A stretch of DNA of 63,339 nt, from assembly GCF_000756375.1 (NCBI RefSeq), contig NZ_JNFD01000019.1, positions 1 through 63,339 of the forward strand. Reading direction: 5' to 3'. Origin of the DNA: Sphingopyxis sp. LC81. Its GTDB lineage: Bacteria > Pseudomonadota > Alphaproteobacteria > Sphingomonadales > Sphingomonadaceae. The translations under genes were made by a program, and so were the position numbers. Shown in pieces: positions 35,214 through 44,800 of this stretch. The notes under the pieces are model-generated. The model was not told the origin of the DNA, did no database searches, and saw only the letters and a list, made by a program, of their open reading frames with translations. The first letter of the stretch is position 1; the number at the start of each line of letters is the position of its first letter.

Positions 35214-36065
35214 ATGCTGATCGCGCAGATCACAGATATCCATATCGGGTTCGATCCGGACAATCCGGCCGAATATAACCGCAAGCGCCTCGACGAGGTG
35301 CTCGACGTGCTGATCGAGGGGCCGAACCGGCCCGACTTGCTGCTCGCGACCGGCGATCTTTCCGATCGCGGCGACGACGACAGTTATCGCCGCCTCGCGA
35401 CCGCCTTTTCACGCTGCCCCTTTCCGGTGTGGCCGAGCGTCGGCAACCATGACCTGCGCGACAATTTCCATGCCCGCTTTCCGGGTCTCGACGATGGCAA
35501 CGGTTTCGTTCAGTACACGATCGAACTCCCCGAACTGCGGCTGGTGACGATCGATACGCTGGAGGAAGGGCGCCACGGCGGCGCATTTTGCGACCGGCGC
35601 GCCGCCTGGCTCGACGCCGAACTGGCGAAGGATAGCGCCAAGCCGACCTATATCGTCATGCACCATCCGCCGATCGAAAGCGGGATCGAGTGGATGAACA
35701 CCGACCCGGACGAGCCGTGGGTCGCGGTCTTCACCGACGTCGTGCGGCGGCATCCGCAGGTTCGCGGACTGATCTGCGGCCATCTCCACCGCAGCGTCAC
35801 CGTCGCATGGGAAGGCCGCACCATTGCGATCTGTTCGTCGACCGCGCCGCAGGTCTCGCTCGACCTGAGGCCCATCGACGAGAACAAGCCCGATGACCGG
35901 CCGATGATCGTCGCCGAAGATCCCGCTTATGCGCTCCACCGCTGGAACGGGCGTGAACTCGTCAGCTTCTACGATCACGCCGGCGCGCACACGATGCTCG
36001 CCAAATATGACGAGCGGCTCCAACCGCTGGTGCGCGAATTGAAGGCCGAGCGGCCGCGTCAGTAG
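35214..36065 (+). CDS. CpdA-like class III cyclic-nucleotide phosphodiesterase
   Basis: A 283-residue calcineurin-like metallophosphoesterase with all metal-binding motifs: DIH (residues 8-10), GDLSDRGD, GNHD, MHHPP and GHLH. This is the pattern of CpdA (class III 3',5'-cAMP phosphodiesterase) and of GpdQ-like enzymes. The ATG at 35214 has GGGGGACG just upstream. It follows the FHA-decaheme gene by 43 bases on the same strand, two genes downstream of a protein with two cyclic-nucleotide domains; that context favours cAMP as substrate. Its end overlaps the convergent dehydrogenase gene by 7 bases. Confidence 0.88.
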   Translation: MLIAQITDIHIGFDPDNPAEYNRKRLDEVLDVLIEGPNRPDLLLATGDLSDRGDDDSYRRLATAFSRCPFPVWPSVGNHDLRDNFHARFPGLDDGNGFVQYTIELPELRLVTIDTLEEGRHGGAFCDRRAAWLDAELAKDSAKPTYIVMHHPPIESGIEWMNTDPDEPWVAVFTDVVRRHPQVRGLICGHLHRSVTVAWEGRTIAICSSTAPQVSLDLRPIDENKPDDRPMIVAEDPAYALHRWNGRELVSFYDHAGAHTMLAKYDERLQPLVRELKAERPRQ

Positions 36066-37003
36066 CCGAGCGTCAAATCCACCCGCGGCTCGACCGCCTC
36101 GCCCTTTTTCCACCGGTCCAGATTTTCGAGGAAGCGCTGCGCCGATCGGACGAACATTTTGTCCTGCGCGCGGCCCGACAGGTGCATCGTTATATGCGCA
36201 TTGTCGAGGCTCCACAGCGGATCGTCCGAGGGGAGCGGTTCGGGCGTCGTGACGTCTAGGAAGGCGGAGGCGATCTGCTGCGCATCGAGCGCCGCGACCA
36301 GCGCGGCCTGATCGACGACGCTGCCGCGCGCGATGTTGATGAGCGTCGCCGTCGGCTTCATCGCGGCGAGCTCCGCCGCGCCGATCATGCCGTCGGTTTC
36401 GGGGGTCGCGGGGACCGCGAGGATCACCCAGTCGAACGCACCGAGCTGCGCGCGCCACTGGTCGGGCGTTAGCGTATTCGGCCCCGGTGAACGGCGGACG
36501 ACGGTGACATCGACCGCGAACGCCTTCAACCGTTCCTCGATCAGCTTGCCGATCGCGCCATAGCCGAGCAGCAGCGCCCTCGACCCGAACAGCTCGACCT
36601 TGCCCGGCGAGTCCATCAGCCATTCGCGGCGTTCCTGCGCACGGACGACATCGCGGTAGCCCTTGGCGACAGTGAGCATCCCCATCACGACATATTCGGC
36701 GATGGTGATCGCGTTGATCCCGGCGCCGTTGGTCAGGACGGTGCCGCGCTCGCGCAGCAGGTCCAGCGGCATGCCGTCGACCCCGGCATAGATCGAATTG
36801 AGCCATTTGAGCCCGGTCGCGGCGGTGATGACCGCGGCCATGTCCTTCTTGTCGTACATGTCGAACCAGCCGATCTCGGCCTGCGGCGCGAGTTCGAGCG
36901 CCTCTTCCTTCGACGCGAAGAATTTGGGTTCGATCCAGTCGGGCAGCCGGTTTTCGACAAGCGGACGGATCAAGCCCGAAAGGACGGTGACGGTCTTGGT
37001 CAT
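36059..37003 (-). CDS. D-2-hydroxyacid dehydrogenase
   Basis: A 314-residue NAD(P)-dependent enzyme of the D-isomer 2-hydroxyacid family. The Rossmann motif is GYGAIG (about 148-153). Catalytic residues are visible as Arg in IARGSVVDQ, Glu in DVTTPEPLP and His in ITMHLSG. This is the GhrA-like/phosphoglycerate-dehydrogenase-like class acting on glyoxylate, hydroxypyruvate or a related 2-oxoacid; the substrate cannot be fixed. It starts 7 bases after the small membrane gene and is convergent with the phosphodiesterase gene. Confidence 0.9.
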   Translation of the reverse strand: MTKTVTVLSGLIRPLVENRLPDWIEPKFFASKEEALELAPQAEIGWFDMYDKKDMAAVITAATGLKWLNSIYAGVDGMPLDLLRERGTVLTNGAGINAITIAEYVVMGMLTVAKGYRDVVRAQERREWLMDSPGKVELFGSRALLLGYGAIGKLIEERLKAFAVDVTVVRRSPGPNTLTPDQWRAQLGAFDWVILAVPATPETDGMIGAAELAAMKPTATLINIARGSVVDQAALVAALDAQQIASAFLDVTTPEPLPSDDPLWSLDNAHITMHLSGRAQDKMFVRSAQRFLENLDRWKKGEAVEPRVDLTLGY

Positions 37004-37010
37004 GATTTTC

Positions 37011-37367
37011 CTACTGCTGAAATGCGTGCCAGCCCGCCCAGGCGAGCGGGACGAGGCCGATGAGATCGACGAGCGCGATGGTGCCGAGCGCCGCGGGGCG
37101 CCCGTAGGACTGGTAGAGAAACAGGAAGCTGAGCATCGAGATCGCGGCGAGCAAGGTCGCGAGCTTGCGGCCGCCGGGGTCGAACGCCGCCCACACGCAG
37201 GCGACGAGCACCGCGAAGAACAGCGCGGCGCGGTGGTGCATCAGCAGAAAGAGCGGGCTGTCCGATGCGATACCGTAGAGCCGCGTGATCAGCGCCGGCC
37301 GGAACAAAGCCAGCGCCGGGATCAGGTGGACAAGGCCGACGAGCAGCCAGCAGATCAGTTGCGACAT
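37011..37367 (-). CDS. Small four-helix membrane protein
   Basis: 118 residues with four predicted transmembrane helices (about 4-24, 41-63, 67-86 and 92-113) and very short loops. I do not assign a family. It contains MHHRAAL near the second helix. It lies 38 bases after cysS and 7 bases before the dehydrogenase gene on the same strand, so probably shares their transcript. Membrane-bound; function unknown. Confidence 0.72.
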   Translation of the reverse strand: MSQLICWLLVGLVHLIPALALFRPALITRLYGIASDSPLFLLMHHRAALFFAVLVACVWAAFDPGGRKLATLLAAISMLSFLFLYQSYGRPAALGTIALVDLIGLVPLAWAGWHAFQQ

Positions 37368-37405
37368 GCAACGAGGCTAGCAGCCCGCGGGCCTGCGACA
37401 AGCCT

Positions 37406-38863
37406 CTAATTGGCGCCGGGTTGCCAGTCCCATCCGAGCGGGTCGCCGTCCATTACGTCAACCCCCGCGGCGACGAGTTCGTCGCGCAGCGCATCGGATG
37501 CGGCAAAATCCTTGGCGGCGCGGGCGTCCTTGCGGCGCGCGAGCGTCGCTTCGATCTCGTCCTCGCCGATCGTCGCGGTCTTGGGACGGACGCGCAGGTC
37601 GGAGCGCGCGGTCGTCAGCAGGTTAAGGCCGAGGACGGCATCCATAGCGGCGAGCGCCGCTCGCTTCTGGCCCGCGTCGATCTTTTTCATCGCCGCCGTT
37701 TCTTCGAGCAGCGTGAGCGCGACGGGCGTGTTGAGGTCGTCCGACATCGCCGCGTCGAACTTTGCCAGCAGATCGGTGACGCGGCGGTCGGTCGGCGCCG
37801 CCGCTTCCGCGTCGCGCGCCGACGCCGCTGCCATTACGAGCCGCTTGAGCCGCGTCAGCGCGGCGCCAAGACCGTCCCAGCTGAACTCCAGCTCGCTGCG
37901 ATAATGCGCCTGCAGGCACATCAGGCGATAAGCGAGGGGGTGGTAGCCCTTGTCGATGAGGAGCTGGATGCGGAGGAATTCGCCGCTCGACTTCGACATC
38001 TTGCCGCTGCGGTCGACGAGGAAGTTATTGTGCATCCACATCCGCGCGCCGCTGGCGTCGCTGCAGCCGTGCGCCTGATTCTGCGCGATCTCATTCGGAT
38101 GGTGGATCTCGCGATGGTCGATGCCGCCGGTGTGGATGTCGAACGGGAAGCCGAGCAGCGCTTCGGACATCACCGAGCATTCGAGGTGCCAGCCCGGCGC
38201 GCCGCGGCCCCACGGTGAGTCCCACTCCATCTGGCGCGTCTCGCCCGCGGGGGTCTTGCGCCAGATCGCGAAGTCGGCCGGATGACGCTTGCCGTCGACG
38301 GGGTCGATGCGGCTTTCGCCTTCATCGGTGCCGTGGCGCGCGAGGCGGCCGTAATCGGCGACCGTCGTGGTGTCGAAATAGAGGCCGCCCTCCAGCTCGT
38401 AGCAATGCTTGCCGGCGATCGTCTTGGCGAATTCGATCATCGCCGGAACATAATCGGTGGCGATCGACCAGTGCGCGGGCTGTCGGATATTGAGCGCCTT
38501 CACGTCGGCCCAATAGGCCTCGGTATAATGTTTCGCGATGTCCCAGATCGACTGCGCGCGCTCGGCCGCCGCCTTTTCCAGCTTGTCCTCGCCCGCATCG
38601 GCGTCGTCGGTCAGATGGCCGACGTCGGTGATGTTGATGACGTGGGTGAGCTTATAACCCTTGTACGACAGTGTGCGGCCGAGCGTGTCGGCGAAGACAT
38701 AGGCGCGCATGTTGCCGATATGCGGATAGTTGTAGACCGTCGGCCCGCACGAATAGACACGCGCCTCGCCGGGGTGGACGGGCTCGAACGGTTCGAGGCT
38801 GCGCGTCAGGCTGTTGAACAGCTTGAGCGGGGAGGCGGGGGCGGCGGTCATAACCGCGCCCAT
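37406..38863 (-). CDS. cysS: Cysteinyl-tRNA synthetase
   Basis: A 485-residue class I aminoacyl-tRNA synthetase charging tRNA-Cys. The HIGH-type motif is in YPHIGNMRAYVFADTL, the zinc ligands include CGPT, CSVMSEALLG and HxxE in HHPNEIAQ, and the KMSKS loop is intact (SGKMSKSSGEF). ATG 38863 has GGAG 6 bases upstream; a second ATG at 38851 is also possible. Length is normal. It follows the huge TpsA gene by 34 bases but, being essential, probably has its own promoter, which would lie within the tpsA 3' end. Confidence 0.97.
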   Translation of the reverse strand: MGAVMTAAPASPLKLFNSLTRSLEPFEPVHPGEARVYSCGPTVYNYPHIGNMRAYVFADTLGRTLSYKGYKLTHVINITDVGHLTDDADAGEDKLEKAAAERAQSIWDIAKHYTEAYWADVKALNIRQPAHWSIATDYVPAMIEFAKTIAGKHCYELEGGLYFDTTTVADYGRLARHGTDEGESRIDPVDGKRHPADFAIWRKTPAGETRQMEWDSPWGRGAPGWHLECSVMSEALLGFPFDIHTGGIDHREIHHPNEIAQNQAHGCSDASGARMWMHNNFLVDRSGKMSKSSGEFLRIQLLIDKGYHPLAYRLMCLQAHYRSELEFSWDGLGAALTRLKRLVMAAASARDAEAAAPTDRRVTDLLAKFDAAMSDDLNTPVALTLLEETAAMKKIDAGQKRAALAAMDAVLGLNLLTTARSDLRVRPKTATIGEDEIEATLARRKDARAAKDFAASDALRDELVAAGVDVMDGDPLGWDWQPGAN

Positions 38864-38897
38864 GCCTTGCTCCGCCCGCCGGCGTCAACCGAAAGCC

Positions 38898-41800
38898 TTA
38901 TTGCTGCGGCGGCGTCCACAGATCGTCATTGCCCGCGCCGGTCACCGGATCGTCGAGCAGCGGCTCGCCGGTCATCGGATCGATATCGCGCATCGTGATC
39001 AGCGGCTGCGGGAAGTTATTGCCCTCGCCGCGCCCGTCATCTTCGACCTCTTCGTCGATGATATCCTGGACCGGGAAATTGGTCTCGAAATCGAAGTTCA
39101 CGGTCGTGCAGCCGCTCGGACTGGCGATAAGGCAGCCGTTGAAGGTCGACCGGCGATCATAGCTGCCGACGACCGGCGCTGCGCCATTGATCGTCAGCAG
39201 CGGGACCGTGTCGATGCCGGTGATCTGCCCGCCCGCGCCAAGCTGTACCCCGTTGATGACGATGCGCGACGTTCCTTGCGTCCGCACGTCGAGCCCGCCG
39301 GCGCCGAAGGTCAGCCCGCGGCGCTGCGCGAAGTCGGTGCCCGCGCCGCTGTTCTGGACATAGAAGCCGCCGACGACGTTGGCGCGGATGCCGCGTGCGA
39401 ACAGCGCGCCCTCGTCGAGCGTGACGCCGTCATTCTGGCCGAGGCGCGTATTGATCGCGTCGGTCGTCGTCGCCGCGCCAACCGCGGTAATGGCGGCCTC
39501 GGTCGCGACGATGATGTCGTCCGATGCCATGTTGAGCTGTCCGCCCGGCGCATTGTTTGCCCCGAGCAACCGGACGCTGCCCCGGCCGAGGATGACTTCG
39601 AGCGCATCGCCCGCCGCGAGGTTGAGCGCGTTGGTGTCGGTCAGGCCCGTCAGCTGGACATTGCCGATTACGCGCATCTTGCCCGGGGTGCGGATCGTCA
39701 GCGCGCCATTGGCACCCAGATTCGAATTCGACGCACCGCCGGTCATGGTGAAAGTGTCGACGACGACGTCGGGCGGGGCGGCCGACCCGACCGAAAGGGA
39801 GCCCGCTGTCTGTACCTCGGGCGCGAAGATTTCGATCTGTGTGCCATAGAGGCGCGTCATCTCGTCGGCACTGAGATGATAGCTGCCGGGCGACCCGGTG
39901 CCGCCGACGAAGGTCTGGTTGGCGCTGTTATTGTTGGCGACCGACAGTTGTTGGGTAACTCCCGCGGTGCCGACGCGCCCGGCCGAGCTGATATCGATCG
40001 CGCCCGACGCGAGCGAGATCGATTGCCCCGTAACGACGCCGTTGATGCCGAGCGACGTCCGCGCCGTCGCGGCGAGGTTGCCCGCGACGGCCACGCCGCC
40101 GAGCGTCAGCGAACCGCTGGTATTTTCAAGCGTGGCATTGGCCGCAGTGAGGCTGCCGATGGCCATCGTCGCGCCCTGTGTGCGGAGGTCCGCGGCACCT
40201 GCCACATTGGCGTTGCCGACCGTCAGGTTGCCGGTTCCCCGGACATAGGCGTCGCCGACATCGGTCGTGAGCGCCGCGAAATTCATCCCGCTCCCGCCTT
40301 CGATGCGGATCGCATTGGCGCTGGCATTGATGGCGCCCGAGGCGGCAAGGGCGCCGACCCGGACATTGCCGTTGCCGCTATCGAGGCTGGTCGTGCCGAG
40401 GGCCGTGACGGTGTTGACGTCGATACCGTTTGCGCCGGTCAGTGCGACATTCTGGCCCTCGACCGCGGTGATGCCGATCGCCGTCGTTGCGGTCAGCGTC
40501 GCATTGCCGAGCGCGCGGACGCCGCCGCCCGATATGCCCGCGGACGAATTGACGACGACATCGCCGTCGGCGCTCAGCGTCGGAAGCGCGGAGCCGCCGG
40601 GGCTGGTGAGCGCCGCGAGCGTCACGCCCTGCGCGGTGATCGTCGCATTGCGTCCCGCCGCCACGGCGCCGGTCAGACTGGCGACACCCGCCGCGTCGAC
40701 CACGACGTCGCTGAAGGCACCCAGGCCTGCGAGCGTCGTTGCGCCACCCTGCGTGCGGATGCTGCTGTCGCCGCCCGTGGTGCCGAGACCGAGCGTCGTC
40801 GCGCCGTTGACCGCGATACTGTTCGCGGCGTTGAGCAGGATGTCGTCGCCGGCCGACAGCGTCGCCGCGCCGATCGCGCCGGCGGTCGACGCCATCACGA
40901 TGTCGGCGCCGTTGATGCCTTGCGATCCTTCGCCGGTGCCGATGGTAAAGGTCGGGCTGCCCGACGTCGTCGAGAAATCGAGGATATGCGTGTCGGTGCC
41001 CGCGCCCGTCGTGCGGACGTTAAGCGCGTCGATATTGCCCGCGGCGCGGACGGTGATGTCGTCGCCGCCCGTGACGTCGGTCAGGCTGGCGGTCGTTGCC
41101 GCAATGACGAGGACATCTTCGCCCGCCGTGCCGCCATCGATCGATGCCGCGGCCCCGGCGTTGACGCCGAACATGCGCGCCGCCGAGCTGTCGGTCAGCG
41201 CCGCATTGCCTGCCGCGACAACGAACAGATTGCCCTCCGCTGCAATACCGTTGCGGTCGACATAACCGCCGTTCGCCTGCGCCGAGGCGTTGATATTCGC
41301 GTCCGAGTTCAGGAAGATGTTGCCGCCTGATACATAGGTGCCGGAAAGGTCAGCCGCCGAGAAGATCGAGATGTTCCCATCGACGTCGGCATTGTTCACC
41401 GCAACCGCGCCGCCGGTGCCGAAGGCGAAGAAGGACGCCGCGCCCGTGACATTGCCGGTGAGCGCGATGCTGTTGGCGAAGAGGTTGATGTCCTCGCCCG
41501 CGCTGATCGACCCGCCGCGGATGCCTTCGGCGCCGGCGGTCGTCCCGTCCGCCGAAAGCCCGACCGACAGGCCGGCGGTGATCGAATTGAAGGCGATCGA
41601 CTGGCCCTGGACCTGAACAAAGCCGCCCGCGGTCGAGTTGCCGAGATCGACGGCGCCGGGCGAGGCGATCGATATGTCGCCGCCGGTGATGATCGAATTC
41701 AGCCCGGTGCGGAAGCTGGCGGCGCTTGCGGCGAAATCATTGACCGCTTCGGCATGTTCGACGCTCGCAGCGCCGCTGCCGTTGATCGCGATGTCAGTGG

Positions 41801-44800
41801 CATCGAGCCGATCGACACCAATCGTCGCGGCTGGGCCTTCGCCGGTCAGCGAGAGCGTGCCCCCTGCGGCGAGCAGGCTGCCCGGCGCGCCGCTGATGCT
41901 GGTTCCCGCGACGATGAACAGATCGTCGGTGGCCTCGATCGTCGGTGCCGCATTGGCCCCGCGCAGGTCATGGCGGATATCGATCTGGTCGCCCGCCTGC
42001 AGCTGCGCCGTTTCGCCAACGGTCACGCGTCCCGCGCCCTCTGCATAAAGGCCGATCGAGCCGTCGGTGCCGAGCGTCAGGCTGCCGGCTTCGATCGTCC
42101 CGCCGGTCGCGCCCAGGAAGATGCCCGCGGGCGCTGTGGCGGTGTCGTTGTTGGTCGGATTGGCGAGGCCGCGCACCTCGACGTCGAGGCTGGTGAAGGC
42201 GACTCGGCTGTCGCTACGAATTTCGACGCGGCCCGCAGTATCGCCGCTGGCAAAGATATTGGTGTTGCCAAGGTCGATCAGGCCGGGGCCGGCGTTGGTC
42301 GTCAGCGCATCGATATGGACGCGCCCGCCGGCGGTGCCCGCAAAACCGCCGTTTGTGCCGGGCAGGCTGCCACCGCCGCCGGCAAGGCCGCCGTTGCCGC
42401 CGATTCCCGACTGACCGCTGACAACGATTTCCAGAGACTCGCCGGCGGTCGTGATCGTGCCGCCGTCGGCGATCAGCCGTACCGATCCGCCGCCCCCGCC
42501 GCCGCCGAGCCCGCCATCGCCGCCGATATTGCCGGCGCCGAAATCGGCGGTGCTGCCGTTGCCACCGTTGCCGCCCGTGCCCGTGCTGCCGAGTTCCACG
42601 ACGTCGCCGGCGGCCAGGCCGAGCGTCATCGTCGCGCCATCGCGCGAAATGACCTCGATCGCGCCACCCTGCGCGCCGCCGCCATCGCCGCCCGAAGGCG
42701 CGATCGCCGCCGACGAGCTGAAGCCCAAGTTGCCGTTGCCGCCATTGCCGCCGGTCGCACCGGTGACGAAATTGGCCTGCGTGACCTCGACGATCGCATT
42801 GGGGCCGTCGGCGAGGACGCTCGATGTCCCGCCAAAGGCATTGCCGCCGTTGCCGCCGCGTCCGTCGTCGGCATCGCCGCCGTCGCCGCCTTCCGCCGTC
42901 GAATCGAGACTGATCGCAAGCGTTCCGGCGTCGAAATCGTCGATGATCGCCTGCGCGATGCCGCCATAGCCATCGCCACCCGCGCCGCCGACATTGTACG
43001 CGCCGCCGAGACCGCCGGTGCCCTGCGCAACGGCGCTGACGTCGGTGATCGTGCCCGAAATCGCGGCCACCGCAATTGTCGCGCGTCCACCCCGGCCGAT
43101 GCCGCCGCGGCCGCCGACGCCGACGCCGGTCGCGCTGCCCGAACTGCTCGAGAAGAAGGAGGAGCCGCCCTCGCCGCCGATGCCCGATGCATCGGCGGTC
43201 ACGTTGCTCGCCGTGACCGAGCCGCCGGTCAGGTTGACGCTGGCGGTGCCGCCGGACCCGTTTCCGCCATTGCCGGGCGTTCCGGGTGGGGACCCGAAAC
43301 CCCCGGTGAAGCCGCCGCCGGTGCCGCCGGTGCCATTGGCATAGGCCTCGATGACGCTCGCATCGACGACGGCGGTGCCGCCGATGTTGATGACGGCATT
43401 ACCGCCGACACCCGCACCGCCGGTGCCGCCCGCGATGATGTTGGCCGGATCGTCATCATTCCCGTCCGTCCCCGAAAGGCCTTCGCCGTTCGCCGAAGCG
43501 ATGATGTCGGCGGCGGTGATCGTCCCGCCCGACAGGTCGATCGTCGCAACCCCGCCAGTGCCCGTGCCCGACACGCCCTGGGCAATGCCGCCGATGCCGT
43601 CGGCGCTGATGTTCATGTCGCTGACCGAGATGTCGCCGCCCGTCTGGGTGAAGGTCGCGGTGCCGCCGGTGCCGTTGGCGCTGCCGCCGCTGGCGCCGCG
43701 GCCGGAACCGTTCGCCGACAGCTCGATGAAGCCGCCCGACAGGGTCCCGCCGCGGACATCGAGCGTGACCGTGCCGCCGCGGCCGTTTCCGCTGCTATCG
43801 ATCGGACCGCCCGGGACCTCGATCTCCACCGCTGTACGGCCGTCGGCCGCGGCAGAAAGCTGGCCATAGTCGATTGCGCTGCCGGAACTGGCGGCGGTCT
43901 GGATCAGGATGGTGCCGCCGGTGCCGGTCGCGGCGATCGCTCCCGCCGTTATCGCACCCCCCGAGGTGCCGCCCGCGATCAGGTCGGCGCCGACGCCCAG
44001 GTCGAGGCGGCCGCCATCGGCGACCAGCTGGATCGTCCCGCCCGTCGCCGCGGTGCCGGCGGTGCTGCTGCCGGAAATCGCGCTGGCGTGGAGCTGGTTC
44101 GTCGAGTCGAGAGTCGCCCGGATTTCCCCACCATTGCGGGCAAACAGGTCGATCGTCCCGCCCTGCGCGGAGCCGCCCGTGCTAACGACATGGGCCGTGC
44201 TGCTGCTGGCATTGACCTGATAGACCTCGGCCACGATCGTTCCGCCGTCGGCGACGAAGTCGACATTGCCGCCGACGCCGTTGCCGGCGCTTTGCGTGAC
44301 GGCGTTGGACATGTTTCCGCCCATCGCCTGGACGATGAGGCTATTGCCCGTGGTGATCGTGCCCCCCGCGGTCGCGTTGACGGCGACATTGCCGCCCGTA
44401 CCCGATCCGAAATTCTCGCCGGCCGGATTTGATGGAAAGGGATTCATGCCAACCGCGAAAAGATCGATGCGGCCGCTGCTGCTGATGGTCGATCCGTTGG
44501 TCGCCGCCAACGTCACATTATTCCCGCGCGCGTTGCCCGACTGCCCCGTCGTGCCGCTGGGGCTGAGCGCGATTCCCGCCTCGGCCGATGCGGCGAGGGC
44601 GATCGACGCAAATTGCGCGGTGGCGCCGCCGTCGGCCGTCAGGCTTGCCGTGCCGCCCAGCGCATCGCCGCCGACCGAATTCTCTCCGCCCGCATCGCCG
44701 CCCCGTCCGGTGGCATTGAGCGCGAGTGCGCCTAGCGATTTGATTCCGCCATTGTCGCTGTTGATGACGAGAGCGGCGCTCCCGCCCGTTCCGTCGCCGC

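Noticed and set aside
41754..44432. A long plus-strand open frame (about 890 codons) inside tpsA, with others at 38814-41330 and 45036-46820
   Set aside because: They lie antisense to a clear TPS exoprotein. Their translations are Arg/Ala/Asp-rich without domains, as expected when GC-rich third positions keep the opposite strand open.
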